A DNA stretch of 64,000 bases from NCBI RefSeq assembly GCF_002158995.1, contig NZ_LOHF01000001.1:466586-530585 (forward strand), in the 5' to 3' direction. This stretch comes from Pseudomonas caspiana (lineage in GTDB: Bacteria > Pseudomonadota > Gammaproteobacteria > Pseudomonadales > Pseudomonadaceae). The position numbers and the translations under genes are program-made. Shown here piece after piece: positions 34,388 through 43,895 of the stretch. Below the pieces are notes generated by a model that was not told where the DNA came from, did not search any database, and saw only the letters and a list, made by a program, of their open reading frames with translations. Each line of letters starts with the position of its first letter. Position 1 is the stretch's first letter.

Positions 34388-34570
34388 GGACCGACCCTCA
34401 GTGCTACCGCAAACGGATACATCTTCATCAGGTATCGGCGGACAATCCGGCAACTGAATTGCGCCCACATAATTATGTTTTGACGTCAATAAACGGATTG
34501 CTGGGAGCAGAGAAGCCTACGCCGCTTCGGGTGACCAGCGTGACTTCATTCCTTTGAGCCAGCGAGGTCC

Positions 34571-35236
34571 TTATCGGAGGGTTCTGTATATCTCGGAAAC
34601 CACCTGCATCGTTGCGTCTTCGATGGCCCCTTCATTGCGGCATAAAAACCAGCCGTTATCTGAAACTGCTTGTTCGAACGCTTCGGTGCAGGTGACCTGT
34701 TCTTCCAGCGTATGGATCACAGTACTGCTCAGTCCGCGCCGTCGTGCTGCTGCCCTCGCCCAGGAAATATCCGGAGCGGTGACAACCCCTACATGCAGGT
34801 CCGGCACTCGCACGTTTCGATCAATGTTCAACTGCAGAATGTCTGCAAACGGGATTTGCCGGCGAAACGCGGCATCGGACGGGTACCACCGATCGATCAG
34901 GATGATGCTGCCTAGAGGCTGTGTAGCCAGCACGTGTCGAGATATCCAGGTACGGCTATCAGCAAGGCGCTCACAAACCTCCAGCTCCAGATCCCAGGAG
35001 GGATTTCTGACGAGCCTGTTAACGAGCGTCATGGTTTCACGCCTGAAGGGATCGCTTTTTTTCTCGCAAATCCGGATCACCTTTTTGTTATCTGCCCTCA
35101 GTACTTTCGTCACGGCTTCCAACAGTGTGGTTTTACCGGCTCCTTTGGGGCCATCCAGAGAAACAAACAGCGGACGATTCCTTCTTTCACACAACGATTG
35201 ATAGTGTGACCACTTTAACCTTGTTCGGGTAATCAT
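34571..35236 (-). CDS. Thymidylate-kinase-like P-loop protein
   Basis: A 221-residue P-loop protein. The Walker A is LDGPKGAGKTTLL, with downstream IILIDRWYPSDAAFRRQ (like the DRY/S segment of dTMP kinases) and a later RAAARRRGLSSTV LID-like arginine run. The fold matches thymidylate or nucleoside/nucleotide kinases, but the 27-residue N-extension and the lack of the standard TMK blocks suggest a diverged kinase with its own substrate. The ATG at 35236 has no strong ribosome-binding site. Flanked by chemoreceptor genes, with no pathway neighbour. Confidence 0.7.
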   Translation of the reverse strand: MITRTRLKWSHYQSLCERRNRPLFVSLDGPKGAGKTTLLEAVTKVLRADNKKVIRICEKKSDPFRRETMTLVNRLVRNPSWDLELEVCERLADSRTWISRHVLATQPLGSIILIDRWYPSDAAFRRQIPFADILQLNIDRNVRVPDLHVGVVTAPDISWARAAARRRGLSSTVIHTLEEQVTCTEAFEQAVSDNGWFLCRNEGAIEDATMQVVSEIYRTLR

Positions 35237-35300
35237 CGCGACTGAGGCCGGATGACCACTGCCCCGCTCCACTCAGCCACAGCTAAAGGCAAACCAGCTA

Positions 35301-35322
35301 AAGCCCCGTTTGTACGGGGCTT
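35301..35322. terminator. Intrinsic terminator hairpin
   Basis: AAGCCCCGT (35301-35309), loop TTGT, ACGGGGCTT (35314-35322): a perfect 9-base-pair GC-rich stem 16 bases beyond the stop of the leftward chemoreceptor gene (35339). A/T bases flank both sides. Confidence 0.6.
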
Positions 35323-35338
35323 CATGAGCATCGCCACC

Positions 35339-36952
35339 CTAAAGGCGGAAACGATCCACTGATTGAGAAAGCTGACCTGCAAGCGCTGACAGTTGATCAG
35401 TGGTACTGGCTGTCTCACCAATCACACGGCTATTGCCTGCCGACATGCTGGCGATCATCTCCACCTGGTGAGCGATTTCGTTGCTGGCCAGACTTTGTTC
35501 GCCAATGGTCCGGGTGATGTCGTTGACCAGTTGAGTGGTGCTTAGCGTCGCCTCAAGAATCTCGCTAATAGCCTGCTCAACCTCGGCGGTGACGGCCATG
35601 CCTTTGTCGACCTGAGCAACACCCGCCTCCATGCTGGTTACAGCTTCGCGAGTGCTTTGCTGGATGCGTGCAACCATACTGGCAATTTCCTGCGTGGAAG
35701 CGCTGGTACGTCCGGCGAGGCTTCGCACTTCATCGGCAACCACCGCAAAACCTCGGCCCTGCTCACCGGCACGGGCCGCTTCAATGGCGGCGTTGAGCGC
35801 CAACAGGTTGGTCTGGTCAGCGATGCCCTTGATCACCTGAATGATGGTGAAAATCCCTTCGGACTCTTTATCCAGCGTGCGGATTACCTTTGCCGACTCT
35901 TGCGAGGAGCGCGCAATGCCATCCATGTCGCTCACGACCTGATGAATCACACGTCCGCCATTCTTGGCCAGCGCTTCAGCCTGATTGGCCATCGCCAGTG
36001 CATGCTCGGCATGGCGAGTAATTTCTTCGATGCTTGCGGTCATTTCGCTGGTCGCTGCCGACATCGTGCCTGCCGCGGAACTTTGCTGCTGGCTGCTCCC
36101 GGCGACTTCGTGACAGCCACTGCTCAATTGCTGGCTGATATGACTCACGCCCTGGGCATTGTTGCGTACCACCTCGATCATGCCGCGCAAGTCACGCTGC
36201 ATCACGGCCAGACTGCGGATCAACATGCTGGCTTCATCCCGGTTGCCTGGTTCAGCGATAGCTTCGCTCAGGTTGCCATGGGCAATGCTGTCGGCAATTC
36301 GTCTGGCAACTTGCAAAGGAGTCATGATGCTTCGGGTCACCCAGATGCCTTGGGCGATCAGCAGTATCAGGCTGATCCCCAGCACAACAGCAAGGGTGAT
36401 ATTGGCAGTGCGGATCGCATCACGTGTGGCCTCGCCACTGGCCCGGGAGTTATTCTCGATCAGCTCGCTTACGCTGGACATCTGATCTTCCAGTTGGGTG
36501 AAAGCGCTGCTGAACGTGGCCAACTCCTGCTGTGCCTGTTCCGGGCTGTTGATCGCCACGCCAACAATCCGCTCCCCCGCAGCAATATAGGCATCCAGGC
36601 TAGGCTTGATCTTGTCCAGCGCCAACTTGAGGGTTTCGTCGAGGGGCAGCATCAGGTTATCGCCAAGCACTTTTCGAAAATGCGCAGCATGCTCTTTAAG
36701 GCCATCTACGACGTCTTCTCGACGAGTATCGCTTTTCCCCAGCCCGACCAGCATCGCCAACAGTACGTCAGCACGCAGCGCATCGTGCATCATGTCGGCT
36801 TCCAGATGATTGCTCAGTGCAGTCATGCTGACTTCACTGTCGATCATCGCGGCCTCCGTGCGCGCGTTACCCAGATAGTTGACCAGACTGATAATCAGAA
36901 CAGTGAGCACACTGGTCCCGATCAACAGCAACAGACGTAGTTTTATTGACAT
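35339..36952 (-). CDS. Methyl-accepting chemotaxis protein
   Basis: A 537-residue transmembrane chemoreceptor. TM1 ([23 protein letters not shown]) is followed by a helical periplasmic domain of about 150 residues, TM2 ([20 protein letters not shown]), a HAMP segment ([25 protein letters not shown]) and the MCP hairpin [19 protein letters not shown]. The ATG at 36952 has AAGGGG upstream; earlier starts add residues without a signal. The ligand is unknown. There is no CheR-binding pentapeptide: the protein ends in SVDRFRL. One of three chemoreceptors in the window. Confidence 0.93.
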   Translation of the reverse strand: MSIKLRLLLLIGTSVLTVLIISLVNYLGNARTEAAMIDSEVSMTALSNHLEADMMHDALRADVLLAMLVGLGKSDTRREDVVDGLKEHAAHFRKVLGDNLMLPLDETLKLALDKIKPSLDAYIAAGERIVGVAINSPEQAQQELATFSSAFTQLEDQMSSVSELIENNSRASGEATRDAIRTANITLAVVLGISLILLIAQGIWVTRSIMTPLQVARRIADSIAHGNLSEAIAEPGNRDEASMLIRSLAVMQRDLRGMIEVVRNNAQGVSHISQQLSSGCHEVAGSSQQQSSAAGTMSAATSEMTASIEEITRHAEHALAMANQAEALAKNGGRVIHQVVSDMDGIARSSQESAKVIRTLDKESEGIFTIIQVIKGIADQTNLLALNAAIEAARAGEQGRGFAVVADEVRSLAGRTSASTQEIASMVARIQQSTREAVTSMEAGVAQVDKGMAVTAEVEQAISEILEATLSTTQLVNDITRTIGEQSLASNEIAHQVEMIASMSAGNSRVIGETASTTDQLSALAGQLSQSVDRFRL

Positions 36953-37225
36953 CTTTAAGCCCCTTGCGATCAATGGACAAATTGCTGTTGTGCAAGTCTT
37001 ATCGGCGCTTGCTGACCGTTATTTAAGGCTAATTTCGGGAGCGTCCTGAATCTTTCTCCGATTTTGCCGACTCCCGATGCATTGCGGGCCATCGAACAAC
37101 TGAACGATAGGGTTTTCTGAACTGGCGGCTTTTTGTGTGACAAACTTTGTAGCTGAATGGGTTGAGCTTGGTGGGCCTGTACAGTTGCGACACGCAACTC
37201 AATCGATCGTAAGGGAACGCGTTTA

Positions 37226-38356
37226 ATGTTTCACGTTATGTTCAGCCTGCCATGCCTGTACGTCATCACACGTTTCATCCTGCCAATGCCATGGAAGCTG
37301 AAGGCCAAAATTATCGCAGCGCTGCTGCTGATGTTTGCCTCGCAGTATCACCTGTACTCTCGATTTTCTTCCGGAAGCGTTTTTTCCCCGGAATTTCCAC
37401 GAATGGTAGTGATGCTTTTCAATTGGGCATTTGGCGCGATTCTGCTGATCGCTGTGGGGCAGATCATCGTCGACATTGTCACGCTGCTGAGGATGCTGAT
37501 TCGCCGGCAACGGCTCACCATTCCGGCCGGCCTGCGTTATGGGCTGGGTATCGCGGCGCTGCTGCTGTCCGCTCTGGGTGTCCACCAGGCGGTGCGCGTC
37601 CCGCCAGTCAAGGATATAGAGATCGCGATCAAAGACCTGCCCTCGCAGTTTGAAGGCTACAAAATCCTGCAACTGACCGATCTGCATATCAGCCGCCTGT
37701 TTGATGAGCCGTGGACCCGAGCGGTGGTGCAGGACTCCAATAATCTGGGTGTCGACCTGATCGTCGTCACTGGCGATTTAATCGACGGTTCTATCCATGA
37801 CCGGGCGCTAGACATCGATGCATTGCGCGATCTTCGTGCTCCCGACGGCGTTTATGTCATTCCTGGCAACCATGAGTACTTCTTCGACAATGAAGCCTGG
37901 ATGCAGCACTTCGTCTCGCTCGGCATGATTCCTCTTGCCAATAGTCACACGCTGATCAAGCGTGACGGAGCACAGATTGTATTGGCGGGCGTCACGGATG
38001 TGACGGCTCCGAAAACGGGCTTTCCCGCGCCAGACGTGAAGCAGGCGCTGAAAGGCTCGCCAAGAGACACGCCGATCATTCTGCTCGACCACCAACCCCG
38101 CAATGCAGAGTTTTCCGCAAGCCAAGGTGTAGCCGTTCAGTTATCCGGTCACACCCACGGCGGGATGATTCTGGGGCTTGAACGCGTGATTGCCTTGGCG
38201 AATGAGGGCTTCGTCTCCGGTTTCTATGACGTTGATGGCATGCAACTTTACGTCAACAACGGCACAGCACTCTGGCCGGGATTTGCCCTGCGATTGGGTA
38301 TACCGTCAGAGCTGACACGCATCACGCTTCGAAAAGCGGCGCAGCAAACCCAATGA
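37226..38356 (+). CDS. Membrane metallophosphoesterase
   Basis: A 376-residue protein: three to four N-terminal membrane helices (to about residue 120), then a calcineurin-like phosphoesterase domain with the full metal signature LTDLHISRLF, VVTGDLIDG, IPGNHEYFF and LSGHTHGG. It resembles YkuE/YaeI-type phosphodiesterases facing the periplasm or outer leaflet. Substrate unknown; lipid head groups or cyclic phosphodiesters are typical of the family. A GTAAGGGAA precedes the ATG. Its stop overlaps the next ATG as ATGA. Confidence 0.88.
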   Translation: MFHVMFSLPCLYVITRFILPMPWKLKAKIIAALLLMFASQYHLYSRFSSGSVFSPEFPRMVVMLFNWAFGAILLIAVGQIIVDIVTLLRMLIRRQRLTIPAGLRYGLGIAALLLSALGVHQAVRVPPVKDIEIAIKDLPSQFEGYKILQLTDLHISRLFDEPWTRAVVQDSNNLGVDLIVVTGDLIDGSIHDRALDIDALRDLRAPDGVYVIPGNHEYFFDNEAWMQHFVSLGMIPLANSHTLIKRDGAQIVLAGVTDVTAPKTGFPAPDVKQALKGSPRDTPIILLDHQPRNAEFSASQGVAVQLSGHTHGGMILGLERVIALANEGFVSGFYDVDGMQLYVNNGTALWPGFALRLGIPSELTRITLRKAAQQTQ

Positions 38357-38808
38357 TCATGGAAGTGAAGGCTCCCGCCCCGTACGTTAATCCGGAGGAC
38401 ACTGTCGTGCTCTTCGACGGCACCTGCAAGCTGTGTAACGGTTGGGCAAGGTTTGTTATCCAGCATGATCGGGCACATCGCATCCAGCTTGCTGCAGTGC
38501 AGTCACCGGAAGGTCAGGCATTGTTGCGCTGGGCCGGTTTGCCTCAGGACAAATTCAATACCATCGTTCTTGTCTCTAACAACAAGGTGTACATACGTTC
38601 TGAGGCAATGTTTGAGATTCTCGGCCGCCTCGGCGCCCCGTGGCGATGGCTAGTCTTGGCACGGGTTGTTCCGAAAGCCCTGCGGGACTGGATGTACAAC
38701 AAAATCGCCTTGAATCGCTATCGGCTGTTTGGCCGGTATGACGCTATTCGGCTACCGACCGCAGACCATGACCGCCGCTTTTTGAAAGCAGCGCCCTCTC
38801 GGCCTTAA
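38353..38808 (+). CDS. DCC-family thiol-disulfide oxidoreductase-like protein (DUF393)
   Basis: A 151-residue protein with VLFDGTCKLCNGWARFVIQHD near the N-terminus, the defining DGxCxxC motif of the DCC/DUF393 family, then the typical QSPEGQALLRWAGL and IRSEAMFEILGRLG. The family is thioredoxin-like and its redox role is mostly predicted. The start ATG overlaps the metallophosphoesterase stop by four bases, so the two proteins are produced together; an ATG at 38359 is a possible alternative. A short AACCGC-type hairpin follows the stop. Confidence 0.88.
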   Translation: MIMEVKAPAPYVNPEDTVVLFDGTCKLCNGWARFVIQHDRAHRIQLAAVQSPEGQALLRWAGLPQDKFNTIVLVSNNKVYIRSEAMFEILGRLGAPWRWLVLARVVPKALRDWMYNKIALNRYRLFGRYDAIRLPTADHDRRFLKAAPSRP

Positions 38809-38852
38809 AAGACTGAAACCGCCTGCTGCGCGGTTATTGATGGTTTACTGAT

Positions 38853-38860
38853 AAAAACAA
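38853..38860 (+). promoter_or_regulatory. A-rich Hfq/Crc-type motif before the SGNH hydrolase gene
   Basis: AAAAACAA fits the AANAANAA catabolite-activity motif bound by Hfq/Crc in pseudomonads and lies just upstream of the AGAAGGA ribosome-binding site (38866-38872). It predicts catabolite repression of translation; not shown here. Confidence 0.4.
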
Positions 38861-38878
38861 AAGAGAGAAGGATCATTC

Positions 38879-40216
38879 ATGAAAATGAAACTGGCTTGTT
38901 TATCGGTCGCCCTGATCACCACACTTTTTGCGGCATTGGCTCAAGCTCAACCCGACAATAAATGGGCTGCGGCGTGGGTAGGTGCCATTCAGGGGCCCTA
39001 CCCTGTTGGCAACCCCTCGGCGCAGCCGGACCTGAGTCTCGCGTTCCCGGCGCCGGATCAAGGAGCGCAAGATCAAACCTTTCGCCTGATGGTGCGGCCG
39101 GACATCTGGGCGGGGCAAACACGGATTCGCCTGTCCAACGAATTGGGTACCCGTCCCATTACATTTGACGGTGTCTATGTAGGCCTGCAGCAAGGTAGCT
39201 CGGCAGTCATGAAAGGCACTAACCAGGCTGTCTCTTTTGCAGGCAAGCCAAGCATTGAAATTCCAGCTGGTACTTCGGTGTGGAGCGATCCTGTCACACT
39301 GCCGTTTGCCCAAGGGAAGGACTTGTCACTCCTTCAAGGTCGCAGGCTGGCCGTCAGTTTTCATGTCAAAGGCCAGAGCGGGCCGATGACGTGGCACGCC
39401 AAAGCACTTAACACCTCTTATGTGAGCCGCCCTGGCGCGGGATCTGTGGGCCAGTCCGAGGAGGAAAACGCCTTCCCGTTCAGTACCACGTCGACGTACT
39501 TTCTGGATGCGGTCGACATGATGGCGCCGAAAGACACCAAAGTTGTTGTGGCCTTCGGGGACTCCATCACAGACGGCACCGGTACAACCTTGAACGGCGA
39601 TGATCGCTGGCCAGATGTACTGGCCAGGAAGTTACATGCTGTTTATGGAGACCGGGTATCTGTAGTGAACGCGGGTATCGGTGGCAATCAAATCGCTGGT
39701 CCTGCCAGCTACTCGCCACAAGCGCCTTTCGCGGGCGGCCCTTCGGCGAGAATGCGCGTGGAACGCGATGTCATCGGCGTATCCGGGGTGACGACCGTGA
39801 TCTGGCTCGAAGGTATCAATGACCTCAGCAAAAACGGCAATGCCTCGGTTGACAGTGTTAAAACTGCAATGACGGAGGTTCTGGGCAAAATAAGATCACA
39901 GCGGCCAGAGGTCAGAGTCATCGGCGCAACTGTGACCACCGCTCTGGGCAGCACCAGCGCTGCACATGGTCATGCCGAGCAGAATACAAAACGCGAAGAA
40001 CTGAATGCGTTCATACGTACATCCGGTCTTTTTGACGATGTCGTCGACTTTGCGGCCGCGACGATCGACCCGGCAACAGGCGGTATGCGCCGTGAATTTG
40101 TGGCCGATAGCACCGTGGGCGGCCCCGGCGACAAATTGCATCCCAACAGAGCGGGCTATCAGGCAATGGCCGAGAAGATAGATATCTCAAGGCTGTTCAA
40201 GCCTGAATCGAAATGA
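38879..40216 (+). CDS. Secreted SGNH/GDSL hydrolase
   Basis: A 445-residue exported esterase or lipase. The signal peptide is MKMKLACLSVALITTLFAALAQA. Residues 25-210 form an N-terminal domain with VRLSNELGTRPITFDGV-like text typical of fungal and bacterial SGNH proteins. The catalytic part has VVAFGDSITDGTGT (Ser in block I), NAGIGGNQ (block II), WLEGINDLS (block III) and GDKLHPNRAGYQAMA (block V with Asp and His). All four blocks are intact. The ligand or ester is unknown. AAGGA lies before the ATG, and an A-rich Hfq/Crc-type motif overlaps the leader. Confidence 0.92.
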   Translation: MKMKLACLSVALITTLFAALAQAQPDNKWAAAWVGAIQGPYPVGNPSAQPDLSLAFPAPDQGAQDQTFRLMVRPDIWAGQTRIRLSNELGTRPITFDGVYVGLQQGSSAVMKGTNQAVSFAGKPSIEIPAGTSVWSDPVTLPFAQGKDLSLLQGRRLAVSFHVKGQSGPMTWHAKALNTSYVSRPGAGSVGQSEEENAFPFSTTSTYFLDAVDMMAPKDTKVVVAFGDSITDGTGTTLNGDDRWPDVLARKLHAVYGDRVSVVNAGIGGNQIAGPASYSPQAPFAGGPSARMRVERDVIGVSGVTTVIWLEGINDLSKNGNASVDSVKTAMTEVLGKIRSQRPEVRVIGATVTTALGSTSAAHGHAEQNTKREELNAFIRTSGLFDDVVDFAAATIDPATGGMRREFVADSTVGGPGDKLHPNRAGYQAMAEKIDISRLFKPESK

Positions 40217-40498
40217 GTATGGTGATGGTTGAGTGCTCAACTGCGAGAGATACCGTCGCCCTCTCCTACCAAAATAGATACTGCTGAATTGAAATACACT
40301 CTCTGTAAAAGCATCCGGGGTGCTTAGTCTTGTTGGGGAGGCGGAACCTCTGACGATGCAGACAGGACGTCTCGCCAACAGGACTACGCGCCCCATAAAC
40401 GCCAGAGCTGGCAGGCATAGTGTAAAAGGCGTATCTCAGAATCATTTCTGACCTCCCTAGCCAAGAAAACACTGGGCGACTAAGTCAATCAGGCTCAG

Positions 40499-41290
40499 TT
40501 ACTTCCCAAAGGTCACGTTCAGTCCTGCGAACACGGTGAACTGCGGTAAGCCATCGCCTTTTTTCTCCACTGTCCATTGTGGCTCGACGAATGCGTTGAA
40601 GATGTTGCTGCCAGCTTTCCAGGCTTTACCCACCCCTAATCCAATCGGGATGTAGTGGGTGTCCTGTTTCAAGTCGAAAGTCCATGTAGCTGTCGACCTT
40701 AAATACCAGCCCTTGGGCAGGTTATGAATGATGAAAGGCTGGAATGTAGCGGACTCGACATGAGCACGGTCGCTATCCCCTGCAAACGAGCTTTGGTATT
40801 GGACCAGCGCACCCAGCAATCCCCTGGGGGATGAGTCGATGGCCACCGCGGCCAGGCCCGCTTGCCATTTGCCGGTACCGAGTTCGTCATGTGCAGCAGT
40901 CGGCGCAGTAATTTGAGGACCGATACCCAGCTGAATGCCTTCAGTCTTGAGTAGAAAAATATCAAACAGATTGAGATCCCCGATACCTGTGCTGTAGCCA
41001 CCATGGGGATCTGGACGGGTACTTAGCGGCAGCGTTGCTCGCAGCAGTTGAGGCACACCGATAAAATCGTTCGGCGCTATCGGTAACGTACCCCGCAACA
41101 ACAGGTCATTGGTATGAACATTGGTGTCGTAGATCCGGGGCGTGTAGTAGTCCTGAAGGTTCATACCCGGCGCCAGGTTAAGAGGGTTGTTGCTCTTGTT
41201 GGCTTCTTCGGCATTATCAGCACTCGCGTGCTGGATGAACGGCAACACACAGGTCAATGCCATGGCGAAAACACTCAATCGTCTATCCAT
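40499..41290 (-). CDS. Outer-membrane beta-barrel protein, channel-like
   Basis: A 263-residue exported protein: signal LSVFAMALTCVLPFIQHASA, then NAPGMNLQDYYTPRIYDTNVHTN-like start and amphipathic beta strands with aromatic girdles (YSTGIGDLNLFDIFLL, LGIGPQITAP, WYLRSTATWTFDL), ending FAGLNVTFGK with a terminal aromatic-containing strand. It resembles the phenol/MetA-pathway-type or SphA-like outer-membrane proteins. A hydrophobic-solute channel is the usual idea for that group. It is the last gene of the leftward run beginning with the alkylsulfatase; GAGG precedes the ATG. A second, longer member is encoded at 42919-43830. Confidence 0.75.
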   Translation of the reverse strand: MDRRLSVFAMALTCVLPFIQHASADNAEEANKSNNPLNLAPGMNLQDYYTPRIYDTNVHTNDLLLRGTLPIAPNDFIGVPQLLRATLPLSTRPDPHGGYSTGIGDLNLFDIFLLKTEGIQLGIGPQITAPTAAHDELGTGKWQAGLAAVAIDSSPRGLLGALVQYQSSFAGDSDRAHVESATFQPFIIHNLPKGWYLRSTATWTFDLKQDTHYIPIGLGVGKAWKAGSNIFNAFVEPQWTVEKKGDGLPQFTVFAGLNVTFGK

Positions 41291-41424
41291 AACGAACGCC
41301 TCGAACGTGTAATAAGCCTAGAGCTCCGATTCAGTCTGACGAGGGTGCTGTCACTGCCACTAGCCCAGTCAAACAGACCGGAACCATTAGTGGCTAAGCA
41401 ACCAGTCAAACGATGCACTACCCC

Positions 41425-42816
41425 TTACTTCGCCTTCTCGATCAGCGGAGACTTCCACTCGCCTGCCAGCAGCTCAGGCTTTGGCCAGTAGTAGCGCATG
41501 GTGACCATGAAAGGACCCTTGGGGGCCGGCAGCCAATTGCTCTCTTTTCCGGGGCCGGGAGAGTCTGCCTGGATGTATAGAGTCAGCCCGCCATCGACAT
41601 CGGTTTTGAGTGAAGGAAGCATCGGCGAGTTAATCAGATAACGATTGATAGGGTTGGCGACCAGGAGCTGTTTAGGCAGGTCGTACATAGTCAGCGACCA
41701 AAAGGCTTCAACCGGAGGCTGTTCCCCTTTAGCAAAGGTCAGGGTGTATCGGTGCTTGCTCGCGTCCAGTGGCTCACCTGCCGAGTCCTTGTCGTAAATG
41801 GGATACATTGCCTCTTCCCGGGAGTTGGCACCAATCCCCATCTGTGCACCGGTAGCGCGAGCGACATAGTCGTTGTTCAGGTACTGCCGCGTGCCAAACA
41901 GCGTGTCAGTCTTGCCGCCCAGCGAGCTGCGTAATTTATCGATTTGCTGCTGGCCATCCTGCATCCCGGCCACCAGCGCTGCTTGCTGCTCTGCGGGGAG
42001 TCGTGATGCGTTGAAGGGTTTGCCAGGCTCGATACCTATTTCACTGAAGCGTTTGCGCAGGTCGACTTCACTTGGGTGCACGGGAGCAAATTGCAGCAGA
42101 AACGCGAGTTGATTGAAAAACTCAGGAGAGCTGCGCTCGGTTTTCGGAGATATTGGCGTAATCCATTTGATTTCTGACATGGCCGCAGGCGGTGGCGTCT
42201 TCAGGTAAGCAGATAGCGGTTGGACCTTATAGCGTTCCTGGATTTTTTTTACATTGTCCAAATCGTCTGGATTGAACAACTGCGTCCGCCCCACGACCGA
42301 GACCAAATCGGTTTCAGCCTGAATGACCTGATCAACTCCGCTCGGTTTTTGTCCTTCCCAGTCTGGACCCGCAATCATGTACGTTCCGCCTTTATTGCCC
42401 GTGGTACGGCTTCCGATATAGGCAAAATTGAAGCTGTACAGGTCCATCAACTGAAAGACAAAGTAGCGATTTTTTTCCATCTCAGGAACGCTCAGTACAA
42501 TCGGTTCGGCTCGCAGGTTCAACCCGATGAATGAATAAGGCGTGTCTGAGTTCGGCGTGACAAAGGCCGTGTCCGCTGGGGTAAAAACTCTTGGAACGTT
42601 AAGTATCGAGTTAAAGGGACCTTTGTACTGAGAGCTGGCTGTGTCTATGGAAAACGCATACATAACACGGTAGGTATCCACCATCGGCGTACCAAACACG
42701 TACGCCTCTTTGGCGATATCTCGAATTCGCTGAGTGTTCGGCTCCGCTACAGAGGCGTGGCTTGTGCACATCAAGACAGCTGCGAAAACTGCACTGATAA
42801 TTAGTGGTTTAGACAT
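41425..42816 (-). CDS. Exported DUF1254/DUF1214 protein
   Basis: A 463-residue exported protein. The signal peptide is LIISAVFAAVLMCTSHASVA. The DUF1254 domain includes AYVFGTPMVDTYRVMYAF, FNSILNVPRVFTPADTAFVTPNSDTPYSFIGLNL (split in use), and the C-terminal DUF1214 region has FWSLTMYDLPKQLLVANPINRYLINS and PGKESNWLPAPKGPFMVTMRYYWP. Both domains are intact and of usual length. Biochemical function is unsettled. GGAG with 8-base spacing precedes the ATG. It lies between two outer-membrane proteins in the sulfatase run. Confidence 0.92.
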   Translation of the reverse strand: MSKPLIISAVFAAVLMCTSHASVAEPNTQRIRDIAKEAYVFGTPMVDTYRVMYAFSIDTASSQYKGPFNSILNVPRVFTPADTAFVTPNSDTPYSFIGLNLRAEPIVLSVPEMEKNRYFVFQLMDLYSFNFAYIGSRTTGNKGGTYMIAGPDWEGQKPSGVDQVIQAETDLVSVVGRTQLFNPDDLDNVKKIQERYKVQPLSAYLKTPPPAAMSEIKWITPISPKTERSSPEFFNQLAFLLQFAPVHPSEVDLRKRFSEIGIEPGKPFNASRLPAEQQAALVAGMQDGQQQIDKLRSSLGGKTDTLFGTRQYLNNDYVARATGAQMGIGANSREEAMYPIYDKDSAGEPLDASKHRYTLTFAKGEQPPVEAFWSLTMYDLPKQLLVANPINRYLINSPMLPSLKTDVDGGLTLYIQADSPGPGKESNWLPAPKGPFMVTMRYYWPKPELLAGEWKSPLIEKAK

Positions 42817-42918
42817 CCCGAATTCTCCATTGCAAAGCCAATAAAGTCGTGGTGGGGAGCGCAGTCAAAGATCCGAGACATGCGGTCGTGGGGTGAGCCC
42901 GGTAATTGCTCATAGACG

Positions 42919-43830
42919 TCACCACACATACTGCAAGCGCAGCGTCCAGGTATTCACGTCGGGTGACCCGCTGCGTTCTGAAACGGTGTCGGAATACGCA
43001 ATCAAGCCGCCGAACTGTGGAGAAAGCATGAAGCCCAGGCTGGCACCCACCAGCGTGTTTTGCTGCTGGTTGTCCTGGTTGACGCCGTTGATTTTGGTCT
43101 CGCCTCCCTTGTTATAGGTGGCATCGAGTGAGGCCCATAAGGCACGGTTGAAGCTGTAGCTGTAATGGCCTTCCACTGCATACAGCGGCTTTTGCTCCAA
43201 CTTGTTGTCGCCCAGATAATCGTCGTTGTCGCCGTACAGCGAAACGTAGGTATTGAACTCCAGCCAGGTCGGGCCGATGGGTGTGCCAAAAGCCAACTCT
43301 GGTTTGAACACCCAGCGATTGGCGCCAATGTTCAGGATCTGTTTCTTGTCGTAGTCACCGGTTGGCGTCGTCAGCCAGAACGCGCCGGTCAGAAACGTCT
43401 CGGGTTTCCAGTTGGCGAACTCTTCCTTGGTCAGCGCCGGACCACCGAACAGGTTATGCACAAATACCAGTTGCGTATCGCCCATGCCCCCGTCGTGTTT
43501 GGTGCCATCGAAAAAGCGCGCATTATCGAAGGATGCACTGACATCGGCATAAGGCTGAATGATCTGGATCGCCGAGTTGCGGCCATCAATGCCGAATGAA
43601 CGCGCATAACGCAGGATGTAAAGGTCCGCGTTCAGCGACAGGCCATCGATGGGCAATGAGGTGTCAATCGGAGTGTTAGTGTCAATGAGGTTGTAGTAGC
43701 CGAAAATCATGTTGAGATCGGTCGGCAGATTCTGCCAGTCACGTGCATTGTCCGCATGGGCGGTGATCGGGGGCAAGACAACGGTGATCCCGAGCATAGT
43801 AGCGCTGGTAATCAATGAGCGTCGCAGCAT
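42919..43830 (-). CDS. Outer-membrane protein of the MetA-pathway phenol/SphA type
   Basis: A 303-residue exported beta-barrel: signal (SATMLGITVVLPPITAHA), then DLNMIFGYYNLIDTNTPIDTSLPIDG and repeated aromatic strands (LYILRYARSFGI, TFLTGAFWLTTPTGDYDKK, PTWLEFNTYVSLYG, HYSYSFNRALWASLDATY), ending in a terminal strand WTLRLQYVW. The PTGDYDKK and N.GANRW motifs are typical of COG4313-like transporters for hydrophobic solutes (SphA). Beside an alkylsulfatase it likely helps uptake of long-chain alkyl or sterol-like substrates; that is inference. GAGGAAA precedes the ATG. Confidence 0.88.
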   Translation of the reverse strand: MLRRSLITSATMLGITVVLPPITAHADNARDWQNLPTDLNMIFGYYNLIDTNTPIDTSLPIDGLSLNADLYILRYARSFGIDGRNSAIQIIQPYADVSASFDNARFFDGTKHDGGMGDTQLVFVHNLFGGPALTKEEFANWKPETFLTGAFWLTTPTGDYDKKQILNIGANRWVFKPELAFGTPIGPTWLEFNTYVSLYGDNDDYLGDNKLEQKPLYAVEGHYSYSFNRALWASLDATYNKGGETKINGVNQDNQQQNTLVGASLGFMLSPQFGGLIAYSDTVSERSGSPDVNTWTLRLQYVW

Positions 43831-43895
43831 GGTCTTTCCTCACTGTTCATCCATGAGTCCACCCCGGCAGGCGATACCGGGGCGTATTTCAGCTA

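Noticed and set aside
35657..36940. 427-codon ORF opposite the chemoreceptor at 35339-36952
   Set aside because: Complementary strand of a highly conserved MCP gene; long antisense frames are expected in GC-rich coding DNA.
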